Origin: Spirochaeta sp.
GTDB taxonomy: Bacteria; Spirochaetota; Spirochaetia; Spirochaetales_E; Spirochaetaceae_B
NCBI GenBank assembly: GCA_030590585.1
Contig: JAUUYD010000065.1
Span: forward strand, 1-8,986
Direction: 5' to 3'
Length of the DNA stretch: 8,986 nt
Positions 1-7,109 of the stretch are shown here, one piece after another. The notes beneath the pieces were generated by a model that saw nothing but the letters and a program-made list of their open reading frames with translations, searched no databases and was not told the origin of the DNA. Made by a program: the position numbers and the translations under genes. Within the stretch, counting starts at the first letter, position 1. Every line of letters begins with the position of its first letter.

Positions 1-660
1 AACTAATTGGAGAGCCACATTGTGCATATGCCGGTCTATACGTATATCACCGGAACCGGGAGGAACTACTTCAGCTGATATCACGTCACCCTGGGGAGAA
101 ACTTTAATTCTGATTAAAACATCAAGCAATCTTTCAGTGTCCCGGGGAAACTCATCTGCATTTATCATCGGGAATGACAAGATACCCCTTTCCGACCCAT
201 TTGCCCATGATAATGACCATGGATTGGAATTTCCTTCACCTTGAACCTTCCCGGACCTGAGAGCAGTTTCAAGACCGGCCAGAGGATCAACAACTTCAAT
301 GACATCAGTTCCTACAGACTCATTCACAGCAGGCTGAGGCGGTTTGAATATTTCAATCAGGGGGATTTTGATATTCTGCTGAGGATAGTCGGCAGACTGA
401 ATCACAGCTGAAGTACTGACGGCTGCTGTTATTTCCTGAAATTGCGGCTGGCTTGCCGTTTTTCGAACCCCGCGGTTGCTCTCCGAAGGAGATGAAGCTC
501 TGGCTTTTTCGGAGATGCGGCCATAGGCCGTTTTATTTATAATTCTGATATTGACTGTCTCAGCAATCGACTCAACAGCTTCATCAATTGGAATGATAAG
601 AAACAACACCCCGAAGAGAATAACATGAATTGCAGCAGATAAAAGGAAGGGTTTGGTCAA
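1..660 (-). CDS. tonB: TonB-family energy transducer, C-terminus cut by window edge
   Basis: Inner-membrane-anchored periplasmic protein expected to carry proton-motive energy from ExbB/ExbD to an outer-membrane partner. The reading frame is open from a TTG at 660 to the left edge (220 codons). GGGGA lies 5 nt before this TTG; the nearby ATG is followed at once by a stop in its own frame, so TTG is the best start. Residues 5-23 (FLLSAAIHVILFGVLFLII) form one membrane segment. It contains Ser8 and His12 four apart, matching the functional Ser/His pair of the E. coli TonB anchor. A low-complexity periplasmic spacer follows, with a few prolines (IFKPPQP) but no long Pro-Lys rod. The end seen here (VLIRIKVSPQGDVISAEVV, then a Gly/Ser turn and IDRHMHNVAL) matches the start of the TonB C-terminal domain. 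The final part lies outside the window. The start is 1 bp after the exbD stop. TolA is less likely given the C-terminal pattern. Confidence 0.8.
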   Translation of the reverse strand, partial: MTKPFLLSAAIHVILFGVLFLIIPIDEAVESIAETVNIRIINKTAYGRISEKARASSPSESNRGVRKTASQPQFQEITAAVSTSAVIQSADYPQQNIKIPLIEIFKPPQPAVNESVGTDVIEVVDPLAGLETALRSGKVQGEGNSNPWSLSWANGSERGILSFPMINADEFPRDTERLLDVLIRIKVSPQGDVISAEVVPPGSGDIRIDRHMHNVALQLV

Positions 661-661
661 T

Positions 662-1075
662 TCATTCCCCGGATCTGACTGTCTGCAGGGAAATTGATTC
701 AATGCCGGCCAGGCGTACCCTGTCCAGTGCCGCGACCGCCCTGCCGTAGGAAACCTCTTCATCACCGCGGATAATTACTTCAGCAGCTCCGCTCTCATCA
801 GCTTTCGTCCTGATAAGCGACGTTACAGATTCCCAGCTGACCTCATCGCCGTCGATAGCTGTTGAGCCGTCCTGCCGGAGGGTGAGTACAATTCCAACAG
901 CCTGAATATCTTCAGAAGTCTCTGATTCAGGTAAATCGACATCCAGATACCTTTCCTGCCTGAAGCTGGTATTCAGCACAAAGAAGAGACAGAGAAGAAA
1001 AATGATATCAATAAGCGGTGTAAGGAGTAGTCCTCCGCTACGCCGGCGATGTCTTAGATTCTCTTTTGCGCGCAT
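662..1075 (-). CDS. exbD: ExbD/TolR biopolymer transport protein
   Basis: Small component of the proton-driven ExbB-ExbD motor. The start chosen is the ATG at 1075, preceded by GGGAG at 6-nt spacing. It gives 137 aa, the normal family size, and a 38-bp overlap with exbB. An ATG at 1132 would add 19 residues and a 95-bp overlap, so I reject it. A short basic cytoplasmic head (residues 2-12, RAKENLRHRRR) precedes a single membrane helix (about 16-33). Asp23 lies in LTPLIDIIFLL at the position of the essential proton-carrying Asp of ExbD/TolR. The rest (about 40-137) is a periplasmic domain with the family's VDLPES segment after the helix and a closing VIIRGDEEVSYG.AV..LDRVR region. ExbD is preferred over TolR because a TonB-like gene, not tolA/tolB/pal, follows. 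Confidence 0.9.
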   Translation of the reverse strand: MRAKENLRHRRRSGGLLLTPLIDIIFLLCLFFVLNTSFRQERYLDVDLPESETSEDIQAVGIVLTLRQDGSTAIDGDEVSWESVTSLIRTKADESGAAEVIIRGDEEVSYGRAVAALDRVRLAGIESISLQTVRSGE

Positions 1076-1682
1076 ACTTTTCTCCCGATATTGACAGGCA
1101 CTCGTTAACAACTTCATCCATCTGTTCAGCATGACGGTCGACTACAGCTTCAAACAGGTGATGAGCCAGCATTGCCGGAATCGCTACTGCCAGACCAGCA
1201 GCTGTTGTGACAAGAGCCTGTGAGATACCCCCTGCGAGTATATAGGGGTCGGAGTTCCCGGTTTCATTCATACGGGAAAACGCCGTTATCATCCCTGAAA
1301 CAGTTCCGAACAGACCCATCAGAGTGGCTACATTCCCAATGCCGTTAAGTATGGGCAGGTTTCGTTCCATTTTATCCAGCTGACGGTCTCTTAAAGCCTC
1401 AAGTCTCTGTTTGTATAGTTGAGGAGCTGTTCTGATATGGGTTGTCAGAGCAAAATAAAGCAGTTGAATTGCAGGACTGGCTCTATGAACCCCGGATTCT
1501 TCCAATAACTGAGCAGATGGTATTTTCCCTATATTTTCCAGATTTGCGGATAAGGTGATATTCGACTCCGGGCGAATCCTGTAAAAATACAGAGCTCTTT
1601 CGATAATCACCCCGACTGCGGCAACAGACAGAATAATAATAGGTGTGAGTATCAGCCAATTTCCGCCGATCAATTCGTTCAT
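1038..1682 (-). CDS. exbB: ExbB/TolQ (MotA-like) proton channel subunit
   Basis: Inner-membrane channel subunit that, with ExbD, turns proton flow into mechanical work on TonB. The start chosen is the ATG at 1682, which overlaps the stop of the upstream gene as TAATG and has GGAG 6 nt upstream; it gives 214 aa. An ATG four codons earlier (1694) has no good ribosome binding site. Membrane segments: about 10-27 (LILTPIIILSVAAVGVII), about 114-135 (GNVATLMGLFGTVSGMITAF) and about 152-174 (GISQALVTTAAGLAVAIPAM). A charged cytoplasmic loop of about 85 residues follows the first. The GLFGTVSGMI and ALVTTAAGLAVAIPA blocks are the family hallmarks, with Thr127 and Thr160 lining the expected proton path. 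The last 40 residues are a charged cytoplasmic tail. Second gene of the four-gene leftward operon, presumably translationally coupled. Confidence 0.92.
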   Translation of the reverse strand: MNELIGGNWLILTPIIILSVAAVGVIIERALYFYRIRPESNITLSANLENIGKIPSAQLLEESGVHRASPAIQLLYFALTTHIRTAPQLYKQRLEALRDRQLDKMERNLPILNGIGNVATLMGLFGTVSGMITAFSRMNETGNSDPYILAGGISQALVTTAAGLAVAIPAMLAHHLFEAVVDRHAEQMDEVVNECLSISGEKYARKRESKTSPA

Positions 1683-3139
1683 TACTTTCTCCATTCAAAA
1701 GAAACTATCAAAGAAGGTACATCCCAGGGCATTTCCGCGTATGCAAATGAACCGAGTTCCCAGTTATCACTTACGGCCCAGTCAAAGCCTAACCCTATCA
1801 TCGGTTGTTCTCCCCTGATACCGGGGAAATACGAGGCAATAAATGCATCTTCTGTTCCCCCTGAGATATAAAAGGCCATGGAATCAAGAGAATACTCCAA
1901 ACGGCTCTCCCATATATCGGGATTCCCCAGCAGAGATACATCCCATGAGCCTGATAGTCCTATTCTTCGGGAACCAAGGTTGTAACCCAAACCGGCAGAA
2001 CCGGAAATTCTTGTATCGTCGACAGTTGTGATATAACCATTAGAACCTTGAGTGAAACGGCCATAGCCAAAGGAAACATCCATTCTAAGGGAAATCATGT
2101 TCGACTCATCCCTGATAAAGCCCAATCGGTACCGTGAGTGGACAGGCGTCTCAGAATCAAACCCATTGAGCTTTTCTCTTCGAAGAACAGAATCGAGAGA
2201 TTCCGGAAAACCGATAATTAACCCGGTATCAGCGAAAAAACTCAAATCCGAACCGGGCAGCCAATGGATACCGAGAAAAGGTGCCCCTCTCAATCCGCCG
2301 CTGCCTGAATACACCATATCGGCACCGGCTTTAAAAGAGAGCCCGGCCCCCGGCAATCGATAGCCTGCAGCTACGGCAGTACGAAAAAATCCGTCTTTGT
2401 CATTGGAGGAATACCAGGCTCCTCCCTCAATTTCGCTGATCAGAGACCAATCTGAATCTGTGAAATAGAACTCCAAATCTGTACCGGCATCTGCAGAGAA
2501 ACCAAAGTCTGAAAAACCATATGCGTGGAGATTCAAATAATATGAATCAGGGCGGAGCATTCCTCCATTCCAGCTCAAACGAGCCGTACCATACGGGCTA
2601 AGTTCATTACCATCCTTTACCCCCGCCCTGACATCAGCAGATAATCTGCCGATTCGAGCCCAGTTGATTTCCCCGGACCAGGGCCTGGGACCGGAAGTTG
2701 AAAATGGAACAAAGAGAACCCCGCCTAATACACCGAATTCCGGTATGGTGATTTTCCCGAATACATCAGAACCCTCACGTAGATTAGTATCCGTACCGGC
2801 TGCCATACGATAAAACTGCATCGGAACAGAAAACGATGCGGGATTCCTCAGATTCTCCGGAAAGGCAATGACAAAATCAGAAGATCCGGCAGGACTGTTC
2901 CCGGGTACAATCATATGAATATCAAATGATCCGGCAGCAGGGATTGGGTACTGCCTGCGGAAAGAAGGTAATTCAGCCGCCCATAGTGCCGCCGCATCCG
3001 GGTAAACATCCGGCTGCGGAACGTCCGGACGGATTAGTTTTGAGAGGATAAGATCCGGCAGTATGAACTCCTGCCCGGAGAGCGCGGCTGCGCTGAAAAA
3101 TAATAGTAATATCCAGCGGGGTGGACGGTTAGCTTGCAT
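1682..3139 (-). CDS. Putative outer-membrane beta-barrel protein of unknown function
   Basis: I do not recognise a named family. The start chosen is the ATG at 3139 (485 aa) because it yields a clear signal peptide: basic MQANRPPR, hydrophobic WILLLFFSAAAL, probable cleavage near residues 21-23 (SGQ). There is no lipobox Cys. An in-frame start at 3283 would run antisense through tmk and is rejected. Residues about 24-150 are a proline-rich non-repetitive region (ILPDLILSKLIRPDVPQPDV). From about 150 on, short alternating polar/hydrophobic stretches are separated by Gly/Asp/Asn turns (for example YYLNLHAYGFSDFGFSADAG and RISGSAGLGYNLGSRRIGLS), typical of transmembrane beta-strands. The chain ends LIVSFEWRK, a barrel-like last strand but with two basic residues after the aromatic. 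It heads the operon with exbB, exbD and tonB, so it may be the partner driven by that motor. It lacks an obvious TonB-receptor plug domain and is shorter than usual receptors. Confidence 0.75.
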   Translation of the reverse strand: MQANRPPRWILLLFFSAAALSGQEFILPDLILSKLIRPDVPQPDVYPDAAALWAAELPSFRRQYPIPAAGSFDIHMIVPGNSPAGSSDFVIAFPENLRNPASFSVPMQFYRMAAGTDTNLREGSDVFGKITIPEFGVLGGVLFVPFSTSGPRPWSGEINWARIGRLSADVRAGVKDGNELSPYGTARLSWNGGMLRPDSYYLNLHAYGFSDFGFSADAGTDLEFYFTDSDWSLISEIEGGAWYSSNDKDGFFRTAVAAGYRLPGAGLSFKAGADMVYSGSGGLRGAPFLGIHWLPGSDLSFFADTGLIIGFPESLDSVLRREKLNGFDSETPVHSRYRLGFIRDESNMISLRMDVSFGYGRFTQGSNGYITTVDDTRISGSAGLGYNLGSRRIGLSGSWDVSLLGNPDIWESRLEYSLDSMAFYISGGTEDAFIASYFPGIRGEQPMIGLGFDWAVSDNWELGSFAYAEMPWDVPSLIVSFEWRK

Positions 3140-3151
3140 CGGCCCTATCTT
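3122..3151 (+). promoter_or_regulatory. Possible tmk promoter
   Basis: TGGACG (3122-3127) and TATCTT (3146-3151) each match 4 of 6 positions of the sigma-70 -35 and -10 boxes, with an 18-nt spacer. They would give a short leader before the tmk start at 3186. The whole divergent gap is only 46 bp, so promoters for both directions must be here or inside the neighbouring genes. On the minus strand TAAGAT (3152-3147) overlaps the same -10 region but lacks a convincing -35. This is pattern matching only. Confidence 0.25.
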
Positions 3152-3185
3152 AACTGAAAACTTACCCGAACCGAAAGGAACATTA

Positions 3186-3809
3186 ATGAATAGTAACAGG
3201 GAAATGTGGCGGGCACTTGTAGCCATTGAAGGAATAGATGGTGCAGGTACAACGACACTGACCCGGAATCTGGGTGATGTCATGAAATCCCGCGGAATAC
3301 CCTGTACTACCGGTTGTGAACCGACTGAAGGACGTATAGGTAGAATTATCAGGGAAGCTCTCTCCGGACGGAATCCGGTTCTCCCAAAAACCCTTGCCGC
3401 ACTTTTTGCCGCGGATAGAAGGGAGCACCTGTACGGTCCGGATGGAATTCGAAAAGAGCTGGATGCCGGCAGGATATATATAACAGACCGCTACTTTTTT
3501 TCTTCCCTTGCTTATCAGTCCCTGGACGCCGAATGGGATTGGGTTAATCAGCTTAACAGTGATTATCCACTTCCCGCTTACCTGATTTACCTTGGATTAC
3601 CTGTTGAAGACGCGTTAAAACGGATTTCAGAACGGGATGAAAAGGAAATCTTTGAGAAGGCAGAACTTCAGCATAGAGTCTCCGACTCATATTTAAAATC
3701 AATAGACGCATATCGTGATTCGGGAATGAAGATACTGGAACTTGATTCCCGAAAGAATATTCAGGAAGTATGTGATACAGCTGTGGATTTTCTGAGTGAT
3801 CTCTTTTGA
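3186..3809 (+). CDS. tmk: Thymidylate kinase (dTMP kinase) with variant P-loop
   Basis: Cytosolic kinase converting dTMP to dTDP for DNA synthesis. The start is the ATG at 3186, preceded by AAAGGA at a good spacing, giving 207 aa, the usual length. An upstream in-frame ATG at 3063 would overlap the divergent barrel gene. P-loop: residues 15-24, EGIDGAGTTT, where Thr22 sits in the place of the canonical Lys. Other family marks are all present: the CEPTEG segment (44-49) for the usual REPGGT region, FAADR (74-78), the DRY motif with following Ser and AYQ (101-111, DRYFFSSLAYQ), and a LID region ERDEKEIFE (149-157) followed by a helical VSDSYLKSI stretch. Its neighbours are a divergent barrel/TonB operon and, 44 bp downstream on the same strand, an exported protein of unknown role. 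Confidence 0.93.
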   Translation: MNSNREMWRALVAIEGIDGAGTTTLTRNLGDVMKSRGIPCTTGCEPTEGRIGRIIREALSGRNPVLPKTLAALFAADRREHLYGPDGIRKELDAGRIYITDRYFFSSLAYQSLDAEWDWVNQLNSDYPLPAYLIYLGLPVEDALKRISERDEKEIFEKAELQHRVSDSYLKSIDAYRDSGMKILELDSRKNIQEVCDTAVDFLSDLF

Positions 3810-3853
3810 CATGTACTGAACTGAAGTCCCGGTGATACCGATAATATTCAAAG

Positions 3854-4468
3854 ATGATGTTTCTACGCGGCTTATTGCTGATAATTATCTTCATGCTGAT
3901 GCCGGTTGGAAATCTTTCAGCGTGGAAGGTTCAGTATGCCGAACAGTTCTATAAGCTCTACCATCAGCAGATGTATCGATATCCCGAAGAAAGCGCGGAA
4001 AACATCTGGTATTTATCCATGGCACTCAGCTCCCCATTTGCCAATCCCCTGAATGCCCTGGCTAAAATCGACGACGAGAAGGAATGGGAAAAATACCGTA
4101 ATCTTTTTTCGATGCATATGTATCTGAGAATTACTGATGAGTATCTTGCCCTGGCTGCCGCTTATGACAAGTTCAACGCTTATTTCTACAATTATCCATG
4201 GAAATCAGCAAACTTGGACAGCTTGAGAACAGCTGAGCACTACTACGATCTGGCTCTGGAGACATGGGAACTGGCCCAGGCGTACAGTGAAGCGGCAAGA
4301 GAGCCCCGATTTCGCTGGATTCACCTTGAAGAAATACAGTATTGGGAAGATGAGGCATTTCGTATTGAACAGGGCGATCTGGATTACAGAGATATTATTG
4401 AAAACCACATCTCAAGACTTGTCCGTGTAAGGGATGAGTTCAATTCCATGAATTATGATACATACTGA
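3854..4468 (+). CDS. Exported protein of unknown function, helix- and aromatic-rich
   Basis: I do not recognise a family. The protein is 204 aa. It begins with a signal peptide: MMFLR, then the hydrophobic core GLLLIIIFMLMPVG, with probable cleavage after NLSA (about residue 23). There is no lipobox, so it is likely periplasmic. The mature part is rich in Tyr, Trp, Phe, Glu and Asp and looks almost entirely helical. The stretch AEHYYDLALETWELAQAYSE is reminiscent of a TPR-type helix pair, but no clean repeat can be claimed. Two adjacent ATGs (3854 and 3857) could start it, and neither has a convincing Shine-Dalgarno sequence. It lies 44 bp after tmk on the same strand with no terminator-like hairpin between, so cotranscription is likely. 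Its stop is 9 bp from the convergent queA stop. Base and codon use look like the neighbours. Confidence 0.8.
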   Translation: MMFLRGLLLIIIFMLMPVGNLSAWKVQYAEQFYKLYHQQMYRYPEESAENIWYLSMALSSPFANPLNALAKIDDEKEWEKYRNLFSMHMYLRITDEYLALAAAYDKFNAYFYNYPWKSANLDSLRTAEHYYDLALETWELAQAYSEAAREPRFRWIHLEEIQYWEDEAFRIEQGDLDYRDIIENHISRLVRVRDEFNSMNYDTY

Positions 4469-4481
4469 CCTTGGGAGTCAG
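4465..4481. repeat. Short dyad spanning the two convergent stop codons
   Basis: CTGAC (4465-4469) and GTCAG (4477-4481) are inverted repeats around a 7-nt centre. Each arm includes the stop codon of one convergent gene (TGA at 4466-4468 on the plus strand; TGA read from 4480-4478 on the minus strand). The stem is only 5 bp and no T-run follows on either strand, so this is not a convincing intrinsic terminator. Confidence 0.3.
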
Positions 4482-5503
4482 CGGATAAGCATCGCGTCAC
4501 CATAGGAAAAGAACCTGTACTCCTCTTCAACGGCAATTTCATAGGATTTCATCAAACGCTCCCTGCCGCAGAACGCGGAAACCAGCATTAACAGACTTGA
4601 GTTCGGAGTGTGGAAATTGGTAAAGAGCTGATCCACAGCCTTGAACTTATACCCCGGATAAATAAAAAGATTTGTATCACCCTCTCCGGAAACAGCTTCC
4701 CTGCCGTTCCAGGATGCCTCAAGGGTTCTGACGGCTGTGGTACCGACTGCCAGTATTTTCCGCCCTTCCCTTCGGGCCTGCCCGACCAGCATAGAGGTTT
4801 CCCTGGGGACTGAATATTTTTCGCTATGCATGGGATGATCCTGAATATTCTCAGTTCTGACTGGAGCAAATGTGCCCAAACCCACTTCCAGGGTTACCCA
4901 GGCAGTCTCTATTCCCTTTTCCTCTAATTTGCCGAGTATCTCCGGTGTGAAATGCAGTCCCGCCGTAGGTGCCGCCGCAGAGCCTGTATTTCTTGCGTAA
5001 ACAGTCTGATACCGTTTTGCATCATCCGCATTATCAGGCCGCCGCATGTAGGGAGGAAGCGGTATGTGGCCATGGCTCTCAAACCAGGACTCAGAAGGAA
5101 CAGGGTTGAGCTGTACAATCCTTCTGTCACTTGCAGGTGCTTCGCTTATGGTTCCGATGATATCTCCGGGAAAAAGCCATTTCTGACCGATACGCCTTTT
5201 CTTCGCTTTATCAACAATGCAGTTCCAGTCTCCATCAACTGTCGGATTGATAAAAAGGAATTCACCTTGACCCCCGGTTTCGGCGTTCCGGGCAAATAAT
5301 CTTGCTTTTCGAACCCTGGTATCATTGAAAACCATGACCGTACCTGCTTCTATCAGCGAAGGCAGATCGCTGAGTTGAAGATGGCCGGGCTCAGTTTCAC
5401 CGAAACGGTCCATCACCATAAGGCGGCTGCTCCCCCTCACCCGGGGGGGCTCCTGGGCAATCAGCTCATCAGGGAGATTAAAGGAGAAAAGGCTGGTTTT
5501 CAT
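4478..5503 (-). CDS. queA: S-adenosylmethionine:tRNA ribosyltransferase-isomerase
   Basis: Transfers and isomerises the ribosyl part of S-adenosylmethionine onto 7-aminomethyl-7-deazaguanine in tRNA, making epoxyqueuosine at wobble position 34. Length is 341 aa, standard for the family. The start [20 protein letters not shown] is the classic N-terminus. Further family blocks in order: [40 protein letters not shown]; the [23 protein letters not shown] block; [36 protein letters not shown]; and the end [18 protein letters not shown] with [12 protein letters not shown]. All expected conserved segments are present, so it should be active. Its start overlaps the 3' end of ruvB by 26 bp and its ribosome binding site is weak, suggesting coupling to ruvB translation. 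It is the last gene of the yebC-ruv operon. Confidence 0.97.
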   Translation of the reverse strand: MKTSLFSFNLPDELIAQEPPRVRGSSRLMVMDRFGETEPGHLQLSDLPSLIEAGTVMVFNDTRVRKARLFARNAETGGQGEFLFINPTVDGDWNCIVDKAKKRRIGQKWLFPGDIIGTISEAPASDRRIVQLNPVPSESWFESHGHIPLPPYMRRPDNADDAKRYQTVYARNTGSAAAPTAGLHFTPEILGKLEEKGIETAWVTLEVGLGTFAPVRTENIQDHPMHSEKYSVPRETSMLVGQARREGRKILAVGTTAVRTLEASWNGREAVSGEGDTNLFIYPGYKFKAVDQLFTNFHTPNSSLLMLVSAFCGRERLMKSYEIAVEEEYRFFSYGDAMLIR

Positions 5504-6500
5504 CGGTACTGGGCTTCCGTCCCAGATGCCGGTAGGCCAGATCTGTCACCATACGCCCCCGGGGGGTTCTCTGAAGGAAGCCCCTCTGAATCAAATACGG
5601 TTCATAAAAGTCCTCAAGAGCATCGATGCCCTCCCCGACACTGATGGCCAGAGTCTCAGCACCGACGGGACCACCGGCGTATCGGTCTATAATGGCGGCC
5701 AGAATCCGCCTATCCTGCTCCTCAAGGCCTTCAAGGTCAATTTTCAAACGCTTCAGCCCATCCTCAACGACGTGCCGTGTAACCAGACCGGTTCCCTCAA
5801 CCTGGGCAAAATCCCGCATCCGCCTGAGAAGCCTGTTGGCAACCCGGGGTGTTCCCCGGCTGCACCGGGCCAGCAGTGCCGAAGCATCATCATCGATTCC
5901 GATACCAAGGATACCGGCGGTGCGTTTAATAATTCTGTTGAGTTCCTCATGATTGTAATAATCGATTCTGACAGTGATACCGAAGCGGGAGAACAGAGGA
6001 CTCGTAACCCGACCGGGTTTGGTCGTAGCACCTACAAGGGTAAAGGGGGGGACAGGAATCCTCACCGTTCTTGCAGCCGGACCCTGACCGATAATCCAGT
6101 CAAGTTCATAGTCCTCCATTGCGATGTAGAGCATTTCCTCAATGGCGGGTTTAAGCCTATGAATCTCATCGATAAAAAAAACAGTCTTTTCAGGAATTGT
6201 GGATAATAGACCGGCCAGATCTTTGGGTTTCTCCAGAGCCGGAGCACTGGTTACCTTGATTTCCGAACCCAGCTCATTGGCCATAATTGTGGCAAGTGTT
6301 GTTTTTCCAAGCCCTGGAGGGCCGCTGATAAAGACATGATCCAGAGGCTCATTTCTACCCCGGGCCGCCTGGATGAAAATGGATAGATTCTCTTTCAATT
6401 CGCTCTGACCCTGGAAATCCTGAAGAAATTTAGGTCTGATCCCGTTATCAACCTCATCTTCTCCAAGGGATGCATGCGGGGTAAGCAGATTTTCGTCCAT
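5478..6500 (-). CDS. ruvB: Holliday junction branch-migration helicase RuvB
   Basis: AAA+ hexameric motor that, loaded by RuvA, drives branch migration of Holliday junctions. It is 340 aa, normal length. Walker A is GPPGLGKT (60-67), Walker B/DEIH is FFIDEIH (108-114), sensor 1 is GATT (157-160), and the arginine finger is Arg172 in SPLFSRFG. Sensor 2 is Arg219 in [12 protein letters not shown]. The C-terminal winged-helix DNA-binding domain closes with [15 protein letters not shown] and [12 protein letters not shown]. The usual SPLRDRFG appears here as SPLFSRFG, keeping the finger Arg. AGGAG overlaps the ruvA stop (TAGGAG) and lies about 11 nt before the ATG at 6500, a rather long spacing. 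The gap to ruvA is 15 bp and the 3' end overlaps queA by 26 bp. Confidence 0.98.
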   Translation of the reverse strand: MDENLLTPHASLGEDEVDNGIRPKFLQDFQGQSELKENLSIFIQAARGRNEPLDHVFISGPPGLGKTTLATIMANELGSEIKVTSAPALEKPKDLAGLLSTIPEKTVFFIDEIHRLKPAIEEMLYIAMEDYELDWIIGQGPAARTVRIPVPPFTLVGATTKPGRVTSPLFSRFGITVRIDYYNHEELNRIIKRTAGILGIGIDDDASALLARCSRGTPRVANRLLRRMRDFAQVEGTGLVTRHVVEDGLKRLKIDLEGLEEQDRRILAAIIDRYAGGPVGAETLAISVGEGIDALEDFYEPYLIQRGFLQRTPRGRMVTDLAYRHLGRKPSTDENQPFLL

Positions 6501-6515
6501 AAGGTAATTAATCTC

Positions 6516-7109
6516 CTAGGAACTCATGGCAATGATGGCACGGCGAAGGATTTCTTTCTCCCTCTCATCACCGGATAAGGCACTCAGTTCTGTGTCGTTA
6601 AGAATTTTGGAAACTGCCCGGGCGGCTCCACGGGGCTCAAAACCCATGGCGGTAAGAGCTTCAACAACATCTTTCGTTTCACCATCAGCGGCTCCGGCAT
6701 CGGAGCTATCAATCAGCTTCCCCCTGAGCTGAAGGACAATTTTCTGGGCGGTCTTTTTTCCAAGACCCGGTATGCTCCCGAGAGTGGACAGGTCTTCAGC
6801 ATCCAGAGCCTGGAGAAAGCGCTTTGGTGTTGTTCCTGAAAGAATCTTCCGTGTCAGAGATGGACCAACCCCATTGACAGTCAGCAGAGCCAGGAAGAGG
6901 GTTCTCTCCTCACGGCTTGCAAAACCGTAGAGTTTCATTTGGTCCTGAGTGTGATGCAGATGTGTAAAAATCTTCACCTCCTCACCCTTTGCCGGAAGCG
7001 CGGATAAAGTGGTTGCAGTGGTATCAATAGCCCACTCAATCCCTGAGTTTTCCAAACCGAGCTGGTCTGTGGATTTAAATGTTAAAGTACCGCGGATACT
7101 GTTGACCAT
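6516..7109 (-). CDS. ruvA: Holliday junction DNA-binding protein RuvA
   Basis: Tetrameric protein that holds the four-way junction open and loads RuvB. It is 197 aa, typical length. The N-terminal OB-fold domain covers about residues 1-62, starting MVNSIRGTL and ending in the family's LYGF. Two helix-hairpin-helix motifs follow: LLTVNGVGPSLTRKIL (75-90) and LGSIPGLGKKTAQKIV (110-125). A variable linker (about 130-145) leads to the small third domain, VVEALTAMGFEPRGAARAVSKIL, which binds RuvB. The start ATG at 7109 lies inside the 3' end of ruvC (28-bp overlap), with GGGAG only about 3 nt before it, so coupling to ruvC translation is likely. Confidence 0.97.
   Translation of the reverse strand: MVNSIRGTLTFKSTDQLGLENSGIEWAIDTTATTLSALPAKGEEVKIFTHLHHTQDQMKLYGFASREERTLFLALLTVNGVGPSLTRKILSGTTPKRFLQALDAEDLSTLGSIPGLGKKTAQKIVLQLRGKLIDSSDAGAADGETKDVVEALTAMGFEPRGAARAVSKILNDTELSALSGDEREKEILRRAIIAMSS

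Noticed and set aside
1076..1132. Upstream ATG extending ExbD by 19 residues
   Set aside because: It would overlap exbB by 95 bp and make the protein longer than the family norm; the ATG at 1075 has GGGAG at good spacing.
1683..1694. ATG four codons upstream of the chosen exbB start
   Set aside because: It has no clear ribosome binding site, while the ATG at 1682 has GGAG 6 nt upstream and a TAATG junction with the previous stop.
3063..3185. N-terminal extension of Tmk by 41 residues
   Set aside because: It overlaps the divergent gene, adds non-family sequence, and the ATG at 3186 has a good AAAGGA site.
3140..3283. N-terminal extension of the barrel protein by 48 residues
   Set aside because: It would run antisense through the start of tmk and bury the signal peptide inside the protein.
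3806..3811. Perfect TTGACA -35 box at the end of tmk
   Set aside because: No acceptable -10 lies 16-18 nt downstream; the GATAAT at 3840-3845 is 28 nt away, so chance is likelier than a promoter for the following gene.
5526..6206. 226-codon open frame on the plus strand
   Set aside because: It is antisense to ruvB, which has every expected motif; its translation is low in recognisable structure and has no ribosome binding site support.
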